A stretch of DNA of 5,168 bases from Acetobacteraceae bacterium (GTDB lineage Bacteria > Pseudomonadota > Alphaproteobacteria > Acetobacterales > Acetobacteraceae). Under the pieces are notes generated by a model. The model was given only the letters and a program-made list of their open reading frames with translations. It did no database searches and was not told where the DNA came from. Location: assembly GCA_947446625.1 (NCBI GenBank), contig CANFIE010000317.1:1-5168 (forward strand), written 5' to 3'. The number at the start of each line of letters is the position of its first letter. Position 1 is the stretch's first letter. The translations under genes were made by a program, and so were the position numbers. This document shows, one piece after another, positions 1-5,168 of this stretch.

Positions 1-105
1 GTTGATGGTGGCCTTGCGCTTGAACACGTAGCTCAAGGTCAGCGCCATGCCTGAGATGATCTCAGTCAGCAGCAGGCTGCGCGCGGTGCGATCCAACGTT
101 CCCAT
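1..105 (-). CDS. nuoI: NADH-quinone oxidoreductase subunit I, N-terminal part (partial)
   Basis: The first 35 codons of nuoI run to the left edge with an open frame; the gene continues outside. The peptide begins M-G-T-L-D-R-T-A-R-S-L-L-L-T-E and continues I-I-S-G-M-A-L-T-L-S-Y-V-F-K, ending K-A-T-I-N. This is the amphipathic N-terminus typical of alphaproteobacterial and mitochondrial NuoI (TYKY), which lies along the membrane surface. The two [4Fe-4S] motifs for clusters N6a and N6b would be downstream and cannot be checked here. The ATG at 105 lies 10 nt after the nuoH stop and has an SD-like TAAGGTGGG sequence that includes that stop codon. In TYKY-type proteins this helix packs against NuoH, which fits the gene order. 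Confidence 0.93.
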   Translation of the reverse strand, partial: MGTLDRTARSLLLTEIISGMALTLSYVFKRKATIN

Positions 106-109
106 GTTT

Positions 110-118
110 CCCACCTTA
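110..118 (-). promoter_or_regulatory. Ribosome binding site of nuoI (overlaps nuoH stop)
   Basis: TAAGGTGGG resembles the Shine-Dalgarno consensus TAAGGAGGT, with the nuoH TAA stop forming its first three bases. The GG at 115-114 is 8 nt from the nuoI ATG. It is a weaker match than the other four sites in the window. Confidence 0.6.
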
Positions 119-1135
119 CGCCGGCAGCCAGCCGGCAAGCTTCAGCACTGTCGCCGTCAGCACCAGCCAAACCAGGCTGAACGGCAGGAACACCTTCCAA
201 CCCAGCCGCATCAGCTGGTCGTACCGGTAGCGCGGAAAGGTCGCGCGCACCCAGATGAAGGTGAACAGGCAAATGCAGATCTTCAGCGCAAACCAGATCG
301 GCCCGGGGATCCAGTTCAGCGGCGCGATATCCATCGGCGGCAGCCAGCCACCCAGGAACAGAATGCTGGTCAGCGCCGACATCAGCATCATGTTGGCGTA
401 TTCACCGAGGAAGAACACCAGGAAGCCCATGGTGCTGTATTCCACGAAGAAGCCCGAGACCAATTCGCTCTCGCCTTCCGGCAGGTCGAACGGGGCACGG
501 TTGGTTTCCGCCAGCGTGCTGATGAAGAAGATGATGAACATGGGGAACAGCGGAATGCAGAACCATACATTCTTCTGCGCCAGCACCACGTCCGTCAGGT
601 TCAGGCTGCCCACGCACAGCAGCACGGTCACAATCACGAAGCCCATGCTGACTTCGTAGCTCACCATCTGCGCGGCCGAGCGCAGCGCGCCAAGGAAGGC
701 GTATTTCGAGTTCGACGCCCAGCCCGCGATGATGATGCCGTACACGCCCAGCGAGGAAATCGCGAACAGATACAGCACGCCCACGTTGATGTTGGCGATC
801 GCCCAGCCCGCATTCACCGGAATAACCGCCCAGGCCATCAACGCCAGGGTCGTGGTCAAAATAGGCGCGATCAGGAACAGGAACTTGTTGGCGCCAGCCG
901 GGATGATGGTTTCCTTCATCAACGCCTTCAAGGCGTCGGCAAAGGGCTGCAACAGGCCGAAGGGACCGACGACATTCGGCCCCTTGCGCAGTTGCATGGC
1001 GGCCAGAACCTTGCGTTCCGCCCAAGTGGTGTAGGCCACGCCCAGCAGCACCGGCACCAGCAGCGCCATGGCCTGAGCCACGGTCAGCGCCAGCACGCCA
1101 ACCGGGGTAGCAAGAAAGGCGGTAAGCTGTTCCAT
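116..1135 (-). CDS. nuoH: NADH-quinone oxidoreductase subunit H (ND1 homologue)
   Basis: This 339-residue integral membrane subunit links the peripheral arm to the membrane arm and forms the entry of the quinone channel with NuoB and NuoD. Eight hydrophobic helices are apparent at about residues 12-34, 84-104, 116-138, 160-180, 190-208, 237-258, 278-298 and 314-334. The conserved cytoplasmic loops are present: A-E-R-K-V-L (39-44) running into M-Q-L-R-K-G-P-N-V-V-G (47-57), G-W-A-S-N-S-K-Y-A-F-L-G (138-149), A-E-T-N-R-A-P-F-D-L-P-E (209-220) with the acidic G-E-S-E-L (221-225), and W-V-R-A-T-F-P-R-Y-R-Y-D-Q-L (295-308). The ATG at 1135 is chosen over an in-frame ATG at 1186. It has GGAG 8 nt upstream, follows the nuoG stop by 5 nt, and gives the usual short lead-in to helix 1. 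The upstream choice would add 17 hydrophilic residues and overlap nuoG. The TAA stop is 10 nt before nuoI. Confidence 0.97.
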   Translation of the reverse strand: MEQLTAFLATPVGVLALTVAQAMALLVPVLLGVAYTTWAERKVLAAMQLRKGPNVVGPFGLLQPFADALKALMKETIIPAGANKFLFLIAPILTTTLALMAWAVIPVNAGWAIANINVGVLYLFAISSLGVYGIIIAGWASNSKYAFLGALRSAAQMVSYEVSMGFVIVTVLLCVGSLNLTDVVLAQKNVWFCIPLFPMFIIFFISTLAETNRAPFDLPEGESELVSGFFVEYSTMGFLVFFLGEYANMMLMSALTSILFLGGWLPPMDIAPLNWIPGPIWFALKICICLFTFIWVRATFPRYRYDQLMRLGWKVFLPFSLVWLVLTATVLKLAGWLPA

Positions 1136-1140
1136 CCGGG

Positions 1141-1182
1141 TTACTCCGCCGCCAGCGCGGCCGGCGCCGCATAAGTGCGCGC
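1141..1182 (-). repeat. nuoG 3' tail similar to the nuoF 3' tail (copy 2)
   Basis: The last 13 codons and stop of nuoG encode A-R-T-Y-A-A-P-A-A-L-A-A-E, the partner of the nuoF tail at 3198-3242. The identical 15-base block lies at 1141-1155. Both copies sit directly before a 5-nt spacer and the ATG of the next gene, so the shared block includes the next gene's ribosome binding site. Confidence 0.4.
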
Positions 1183-3192
1183 GCATTCGGCCATGGTCTC
1201 GGAAGCGCGGCTGATCGGGTCCTGCTGCCAGTAATTCCCAGGCGGCAGCGCCAGGGCATCATCGCGCAGATTGGCAATATCGCCGGCCGGCCCCACCGCA
1301 TCGGTGCACACCACCCGCGGCAATTCCTCGTTCTGGTCAAACACCGGGTAGGCCGCCACCAGCCTGGCGCGCAGCGCCTCCAGCGTGTCGTAGCCCAGCG
1401 GCTTGCCCATCACGCCGCTCATGGCGCGAATGATCTTCCAATCCTCGCGCGCCTCGCCCGGCGGCGGCACCGCCTGGTAGCCAAGTTGCACGCGGCCCTC
1501 GGTGTTCACCCAGGCGGCGTCCTTCTCGGTATAGGCCGCGCCCGGCAGCACCACATCGGCCCGCGCCACGGCAGCCTCACCATGATGCCCCTGCACCACC
1601 ACGAAGGTGTTCGCCGGCACGCTGCTCAGGTCCAGCCCATCGGCGCCCAGCACCCACAGTGCATCCACGCTGCCGCTCAGCATCTTTGCCATCGGCAGGC
1701 CGGAAACAAAGCCTACATCCAGAGCGCCATGCTGCCCGCCGAAGCGATGCAGCAGGTTGAAGCCGTGCCAATCCGGCCGCAGCATGTTGTTGAACGCCGC
1801 AATCTGCCAGGCCACCGCCAGCAGCGTCGCGCCATCCGCCCGGGTCAGCGCATGCCGCCCCAGGATCAGCATCGGGTTCTTCGCCTTACGCAGCGTCTCG
1901 CAGAACGGGTGCGCGCCCGAGGCCAGCGCCCGCAGCGTTGCCCCGCCCTCGCCCAGCCATTCGCTGGCATAGGTCAGGTCCAGCCCACGCGGCCCCACCA
2001 CGCCAACCGGGAAGTTGCCGGCAATGGCCCGCTTGCGAATGCGCGCATTCAGCACCGGCGCTTCGGTCCGCGGGTTGCTGCCAATAATCAGCAGCGCATC
2101 CGCCTCCTCAATCCCGGCAATCGAGGTGTTGAAACTATAGAAATCGCGGCGGCTCGCATCAATCGCCGCACCATCGGTGCGGCAATCCAGGTTGTTACTG
2201 CCCAGGCCGGCCAGCAATTCCTTCAGCGCCAGCGCGCTTTCCACATCGGCCAGATCACCGGCCAGGGCACCAATCCGCTCGCCCTTCGTTGCCGCCAGCC
2301 GCGCCGCAATCACGTCAAACGCCTCGGCCCAACCCACTGCCACCAGCTTGCCGTCCTTGCGCACCCAGGGGCGATCCACCCGCTTGCGCTTCAGCCCGTC
2401 AAACGAGAACCGCCCGCGATCCGCCAGCCATTCCTCGTTCACATCCTCATGCACCCGCGGCAGCACGCGCAGCACTTCGCCGCTGCGCGTATCAATGCGG
2501 ATATTGGTGCCTACCGCGTCCAGAACGTCGATGCTGTCGGCCTTCCGCAACTCCCACGGCCGCGACACGAAGGCATAGGGCCGCGAGGTCAGCGCGCCCA
2601 CCGGGCAAATGTCGATCAAGTTGCCCGAAAGCTCGGACGTCAGCGCCTTTTCAACATAGGTGCCAACCTCCATGTGCTCGCCACGGTTGGTCGCGCCCAG
2701 TTCGGCGGTGCCGGCAACCTCGGTGGTGAAGCGAATGCAGCGCGTGCACTGGATGCACCGCGTCATGATCGTCTTGACCAGCGGCCCCATATACTTGTCT
2801 TTGACGACGCGCTTTTCTTCCTTGTAGCGGCTCTTGTCGCCGCCAAAGGCCATCGCCTGGTCCTGCAGGTCGCACTCGCCGCCCTGGTCGCAAATCGGGC
2901 AATCCAGCGGGTGGTTGATGAGCAGAAACTCCATCACCCCGCGCCGCGCCCGCCGCACCATCTCGGTATCGGTAAACACCTTCATGCCATCGGCCACCGG
3001 GAAAGCGCAGGAAGCAACCGGCTTCGGTGCCTTCTCCACTTCCACCAGGCACATGCGGCAATTGCCGGCAACGCTCAGGCGCTCATGGTAGCAGAAGCGC
3101 GGAATCTCAACGCCCGCCGCCTCACAGGCCTGCAGAACCGAGGCGCCATTCGGCACCTCAACCTCAATGCCGTCGATCGTAACCTTCGCCAT
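1141..3192 (-). CDS. nuoG: NADH-quinone oxidoreductase subunit G (75-kDa, clusters N1b, N4, N5)
   Basis: This 683-residue subunit passes electrons from N3 in NuoF down the peripheral arm. The N-terminal ferredoxin-like domain holds the N1b ligands C34, C45, C48 and C62. The next domain has H94, C98, C101 and C107 (H-P-L-D-C-P-I-C-D-Q-G-G-E-C), the histidine-ligated N5 cluster. C146, C149, C152 and C196 (R-C-I-Q-C-T-R-C and D-I-C-P-V-G-A-L) bind N4. Residues from about 215 to 620 are the molybdopterin-oxidoreductase-like fold, which in complex I binds no molybdenum. The C-X2-C-X3-C motif of the N7 cluster found in E. coli and Thermus is absent; that place reads R-P-W-E-L-R-K-A-D-S-I-D-V, as in mitochondrial and alphaproteobacterial homologues. 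The C-terminal N-Y-W-Q-Q-D-P-I-S-R-A-S-E-T-M-A-E-C stretch (653-670) matches the family ending. The ATG at 3192 follows the nuoF stop by 5 nt with GGAG 8 nt upstream; M-A-K-V-T-I-D-G-I-E is a standard start. Confidence 0.98.
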   Translation of the reverse strand: MAKVTIDGIEVEVPNGASVLQACEAAGVEIPRFCYHERLSVAGNCRMCLVEVEKAPKPVASCAFPVADGMKVFTDTEMVRRARRGVMEFLLINHPLDCPICDQGGECDLQDQAMAFGGDKSRYKEEKRVVKDKYMGPLVKTIMTRCIQCTRCIRFTTEVAGTAELGATNRGEHMEVGTYVEKALTSELSGNLIDICPVGALTSRPYAFVSRPWELRKADSIDVLDAVGTNIRIDTRSGEVLRVLPRVHEDVNEEWLADRGRFSFDGLKRKRVDRPWVRKDGKLVAVGWAEAFDVIAARLAATKGERIGALAGDLADVESALALKELLAGLGSNNLDCRTDGAAIDASRRDFYSFNTSIAGIEEADALLIIGSNPRTEAPVLNARIRKRAIAGNFPVGVVGPRGLDLTYASEWLGEGGATLRALASGAHPFCETLRKAKNPMLILGRHALTRADGATLLAVAWQIAAFNNMLRPDWHGFNLLHRFGGQHGALDVGFVSGLPMAKMLSGSVDALWVLGADGLDLSSVPANTFVVVQGHHGEAAVARADVVLPGAAYTEKDAAWVNTEGRVQLGYQAVPPPGEAREDWKIIRAMSGVMGKPLGYDTLEALRARLVAAYPVFDQNEELPRVVCTDAVGPAGDIANLRDDALALPPGNYWQQDPISRASETMAECARTYAAPAALAAE
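1144..1147 (-). promoter_or_regulatory. Ribosome binding site of nuoH
   Basis: GGAG overlaps the final alanine and glutamate codons of nuoG and ends 8 nt before the ATG at 1135. It is the main reason for choosing this start over the in-frame ATG at 1186. Confidence 0.75.
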
Positions 3193-3197
3193 CGCCC

Positions 3198-3242
3198 TTA
3201 CTCCGCCGCCAGGGCAACGGGGGCGGCGCCCGCCGTGCGCGC
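3198..3242 (-). repeat. nuoF 3' tail similar to the nuoG 3' tail (copy 1)
   Basis: The last 14 codons and stop of nuoF encode A-R-T-A-G-A-A-P-V-A-L-A-A-E. Eleven of these residues can be matched, with one gap, to the last 13 residues of NuoG. The final 15 bases (3198-3212), CTGGCGGCGGAGTAA, are identical at both sites, and an 8-base GCGCGCAC opens both tails. This may be a small duplication or convergence of alanine-rich coding sequence. Confidence 0.4.
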
Positions 3243-4508
3243 CTTATAAGCCGCGATGCGCTCTTCCATCATCGGCCGGAAATGCCGGATCAAGCCCTGC
3301 ACCGGCCACACGCCGCCATCGGCCAGCGCGCAGATGGTGTGGCCTTCAATCTGCCGCGTCACCTGCTCCAGCACGTCAATCTCGGCCACTTCAGCGCGGC
3401 CTTCCACCATGCGGTCCATCATGCGGCCCACCCAGCCCATGCCTTCACGGCACGGCGTGCACTGGCCGCAGCTCTCATGCTTGTAGAACTTGCTGAGCCG
3501 CGCGATCGCCTTGATGAGATCGGTGGACTTGTCCATCACGATCACACCCGCGGTGCCGAGGCCCGACCGATGTTCGCGCAGCGCGTCGAAGTCCATCAGC
3601 ACGTCGTCGCAGATCGGCTTCGGAATCATCGGCGTGGAGGACCCGCCGGGGATGACCGCCAGCAGGTTGTCCCAGCCGCCGCGCACGCCGCCAGCGTGGC
3701 GGTCGATGAGCTCGCGCAGCGGGATGCTCATCTCCTCCTCAACATTGCAGGGCTTGTTCACATGCCCCTGCAGGCAGAAGATCTTGGTGCCGACGTTGTT
3801 CTTGCGCCCAAAGCCGGAAAACCAGCTGGCGCCACGACGCAGGATGGTCGGAACCACCGCGATCGTCTCCACGTTGTTCACCGTGGAGGGGCAGCCATAC
3901 AGCCCGACGGCGGCCGGGAATGGCGGCTTCAGCCGCGGCATGCCCTTCTTGCCTTCCAGGCTCTCAATCAGCGCCGTCTCTTCGCCGCAGATATAGGCGC
4001 CGGCGCCGCGATGCACGTAGAGTTCGAAGTCGAAGCCGGTGCCGCAGGCATTCTTGCCGATCAAACCCGCAGCATAGGCTTCGTCGATGGCAGCCTGCAG
4101 AACCAGGTGCTCGTTGTAGTATTCGCCGCGCACGTAGATGTAGCCGGCATTGGCACCCATCGCGACACCGGCGATCAGGCAGCCCTCGATCAGCGTATGC
4201 GGGTCATGCCGCAGGATATCGCGATCCTTGCAGGTACCAGGCTCCGACTCGTCTGAGTTCACCACCAGGTAGTGCGGCCGGTCGCTGGCCTGCTTTGGCA
4301 TGAACGACCACTTCAGCCCGGTTGGGAAACCGGCGCCGCCGCGGCCCCGCAGGCCGGAGGCCTTCATCTCGTCGATGATCCAGTCGCGGCCCTTCAGCAC
4401 GATATCCTTCGTGCCGTCCCAGTTGCCGCGCTTGCGCGCCGCTTCAAGGCCCCAATGCTGCATGCCGTACAGGTTGGTGAAAATGCGGTCCTTGTCGGAA
4501 AGCGCCAT
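3198..4508 (-). CDS. nuoF: NADH-quinone oxidoreductase subunit F (51-kDa, NADH/FMN/[4Fe-4S] N3)
   Basis: This 436-residue cytoplasmic subunit is where NADH binds and reduces FMN; electrons leave through cluster N3. The glycine-rich loop G-L-R-G-R-G-G-A-G-F-P-T-G-L-K-W (52-67) and N-S-D-E-S-E-P-G-T (84-92) form the nucleotide and flavin pocket. G-A-G-A-Y-I-C-G-E-E-T-A-L (168-180) and the E-G-K-K-G-M-P-R-L-K-P-P-F-P segment (185-198) complete the Rossmann-like domain. A SLBB/ubiquitin-like part follows (about 240-330). The C-terminal helical domain carries the N3 ligands C347, C350 and C353 (S-C-G-Q-C-T-P-C-R-E-G) and C393 (H-T-I-C-A-L). Length is normal for the family (E. coli about 445). The ATG at 4508 has a GGGAG site 7 nt upstream inside the end of nuoE and gives a typical N-terminus (D-K-D-R-I-F-T-N-L-Y-G). 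After C393 the sequence is A-D-G-G-V where G-D-A-A-A is commoner. The alanine-rich tail resembles that of NuoG. Confidence 0.98.
   Translation of the reverse strand: MALSDKDRIFTNLYGMQHWGLEAARKRGNWDGTKDIVLKGRDWIIDEMKASGLRGRGGAGFPTGLKWSFMPKQASDRPHYLVVNSDESEPGTCKDRDILRHDPHTLIEGCLIAGVAMGANAGYIYVRGEYYNEHLVLQAAIDEAYAAGLIGKNACGTGFDFELYVHRGAGAYICGEETALIESLEGKKGMPRLKPPFPAAVGLYGCPSTVNNVETIAVVPTILRRGASWFSGFGRKNNVGTKIFCLQGHVNKPCNVEEEMSIPLRELIDRHAGGVRGGWDNLLAVIPGGSSTPMIPKPICDDVLMDFDALREHRSGLGTAGVIVMDKSTDLIKAIARLSKFYKHESCGQCTPCREGMGWVGRMMDRMVEGRAEVAEIDVLEQVTRQIEGHTICALADGGVWPVQGLIRHFRPMMEERIAAYKARTAGAAPVALAAE
3201..3204 (-). promoter_or_regulatory. Ribosome binding site of nuoG
   Basis: GGAG overlaps the final alanine and glutamate codons of nuoF and ends 8 nt before the nuoG ATG, with the TAA stop in between. 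It is the same arrangement as at the nuoG-nuoH junction. Confidence 0.75.
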
Positions 4509-4510
4509 CT

Positions 4511-5131
4511 CTACTCTCCCGCCACGTCAACAAGGGTGATCGGGCCACCCTCGGGTGCGCTGTTCAACCGCCCAATCACCGAACCAGGTGCCGGCCGCTC
4601 GCCGCGCTTCAGCGCCTCGATCAGCTTCACCGTGCTCTCGTAGTCCAGGTCTTCGTAGTAGTCGTCATCCACGCACAGAATCGGCGCATTCACGCAGCCG
4701 CCCATGCATTCCACTTCGCTGAGCGTGAAGTTGCCGTCGGCGCTGGTATCGCCATAGCCACTCAACCCGCCAGCATCCTTGCAGGCCTTCAGCACGGCAT
4801 CGCTGCCACGCAGCCAGCACGGCGTGGTACCGCACACCTGCAAATGGAAGCGCCCAATCGGCTTGGTATTGAACATGAAGTAGAAGGTCGCAACCTCGTA
4901 CACACGCATCGGCGCCATGCCCAGGCGCGCCGCCACCGCATCCATGCCCACGCGCGGCACCCAGGCGCTGTCGGTCTGCCGCTTCATCTGCTTCTGCACA
5001 ATGTACAGCAGCGGAATCACCGCGCTCGCCTGCTTCCCCGCCGGGTAGCGCGCCACAATCTTCTCAATCGCGGCATCGCTCTCGGCATCGAAAGCGAAGC
5101 TCGCCGGTTCCTCATGGTGGTGGGCAGTCAC
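4511..5131 (-). CDS. nuoE: NADH-quinone oxidoreductase subunit E (24-kDa, [2Fe-2S] N1a)
   Basis: This is the 206-residue thioredoxin-like [2Fe-2S] subunit of the NADH dehydrogenase module. It holds cluster N1a, which accepts an electron from the flavin in NuoF but lies off the main chain. The four expected ligands are visible: C100 and C105 in V-C-G-T-T-P-C, and C142 and C146 in E-C-M-G-G-C-V-N-A-P. The N-terminal helical part (about residues 15-90) contains the family signatures Y-I-V-Q-K-Q and V-Y-E-V-A-T-F-Y-F-M-F. The start is GTG at 5131. It is chosen because a GGGGAG site lies 8 nt upstream, it overlaps the nuoD stop by 4 nt, and the next in-frame ATG would remove most of the N-terminal domain. 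The N-terminus has three histidines (residues 4-6) and is probably disordered. The C-terminal tail after about residue 175 makes the protein longer than the roughly 166-residue E. coli NuoE, as is common in alphaproteobacteria. The TAG stop lies 2 nt before nuoF. Confidence 0.97.
   Translation of the reverse strand: MTAHHHEEPASFAFDAESDAAIEKIVARYPAGKQASAVIPLLYIVQKQMKRQTDSAWVPRVGMDAVAARLGMAPMRVYEVATFYFMFNTKPIGRFHLQVCGTTPCWLRGSDAVLKACKDAGGLSGYGDTSADGNFTLSEVECMGGCVNAPILCVDDDYYEDLDYESTVKLIEALKRGERPAPGSVIGRLNSAPEGGPITLVDVAGE
4516..4520 (-). promoter_or_regulatory. Ribosome binding site of nuoF
   Basis: GGGAG sits in the last codons of nuoE (residues A-G-E) and ends 7 nt before the nuoF ATG. The nuoE TAG stop lies between the site and the start codon. 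Confidence 0.75.
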
Positions 5132-5168
5132 CGGTCGATCTCCCCGAACACAATGTCGAGCGACCCGA
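5128..5168 (-). CDS. nuoD: NADH-quinone oxidoreductase subunit D, C-terminal end (partial)
   Basis: Only the last 12 codons and the TGA stop lie in the window; the rest is beyond the right edge. The frame reads GSLDIVFGEIDR and then stops. This is the near-invariant C-terminus of the 49-kDa subunit NuoD (family ending usually D-I-V-F-G-E-V-D-R). NuoD is a peripheral-arm subunit that forms the quinone-binding cavity together with NuoB and NuoH. The stop codon overlaps the GTG start of nuoE in a 4-nt GTGA overlap, and the GAG codon of the terminal G-E-I-D-R is part of the nuoE ribosome binding site. The identification rests on a short peptide, but motif, frame and operon position agree. Whether nuoC is fused to nuoD cannot be seen here. 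Confidence 0.9.
   Translation of the reverse strand, partial: GSLDIVFGEIDR
5140..5145 (-). promoter_or_regulatory. Ribosome binding site of nuoE
   Basis: GGGGAG ends 8 nt before the GTG start of nuoE and lies wholly inside the nuoD reading frame (the G-E codons of its last residues). It decides the GTG start, because there is no ATG nearby in this frame. With the GTGA stop/start overlap it suggests reinitiation by ribosomes finishing nuoD. Confidence 0.8.

Noticed and set aside
106..115. A possible internal promoter or terminator between nuoH and nuoI
   Set aside because: The gap is only 10 nt, with no hairpin or T-tract, and is explained by the nuoI ribosome binding site.
47..1174. A 375-codon plus-strand open frame antisense to nuoH
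   Set aside because: The translation is dominated by H, Q, R and E in a low-complexity pattern typical of antisense shadow frames. NuoH with all its conserved loops is encoded opposite.
1136..1186. A longer nuoH starting at the in-frame ATG at 1186
   Set aside because: It would overlap nuoG by 46 nt and add a hydrophilic, poorly conserved 17-residue leader. The ATG at 1135 has a better-placed ribosome binding site and matches the family N-terminus.
402..1340. A 312-codon minus-strand open frame across the nuoG-nuoH junction
   Set aside because: It is an out-of-frame reading of the two genes on the same strand. Its peptide has no membrane segments or motifs.
1486..3249. A 587-codon open frame on the plus strand, antisense to nuoG
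   Set aside because: It is the mirror of a GC-rich coding region with few TAA/TAG-generating codons. The product is rich in R, H, Q and A with no recognisable domain, and the opposite strand encodes a complete, cluster-bearing NuoG.
3282..4256. A 324-codon plus-strand open frame antisense to nuoF
   Set aside because: Same shadow-frame composition, no family motif, and fully covered by nuoF on the other strand.
5114..5122. His-rich stretch near the NuoE N-terminus as a metal-binding site
   Set aside because: Only three consecutive histidines in a probably disordered leader, with no further ligands nearby. The N1a cluster ligands are separate and complete.

Overview
The window is an internal slice of a respiratory complex I operon (NADH:quinone oxidoreductase, nuo), read entirely from the minus strand. 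In transcription order, from high to low coordinates, it holds the last 12 codons of nuoD, complete nuoE, nuoF, nuoG and nuoH, and the first 35 codons of nuoI, which runs off the left edge. This is the canonical D-E-F-G-H-I order.

The organism looks like a GC-rich alphaproteobacterium. NuoG is 683 residues and lacks the extra N7 cluster ligands. NuoH carries an MQLRKGPNVVGPFGLLQPFA core that is almost the mitochondrial ND1 sequence. NuoF and NuoI also resemble alphaproteobacterial and mitochondrial homologues. The Rhodospirillales/Acetobacteraceae are my best guess for order and family, but that is an impression from sequence style and not a demonstrated placement.

Layout: nuoD overlaps nuoE by 4 nt (GTGA). 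The nuoE-nuoF gap is 2 nt, nuoF-nuoG 5 nt, nuoG-nuoH 5 nt and nuoH-nuoI 10 nt. There are no intergenic stretches, accessory reading frames, RNA genes, mobile elements, terminators or promoters inside the slice. Each gene's ribosome binding site lies inside or overlaps the 3' end of the gene before it, so translational coupling is likely.

How the genes work together: NuoE, NuoF and NuoG form the peripheral NADH-oxidising module. NADH reduces FMN in NuoF, and electrons pass through cluster N3 (NuoF) and then N1b, N4 and N5 (NuoG); N1a in NuoE sits off the main path. They then move through the NuoI clusters and NuoB towards quinone, which is bound between NuoD, NuoB and the membrane subunit NuoH. 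All expected cluster ligands are present, so the module looks functional.

I found no undescribed system. The most unusual feature is a shared C-terminal tail on NuoF and NuoG whose last codons double as the ribosome binding site for the next gene.
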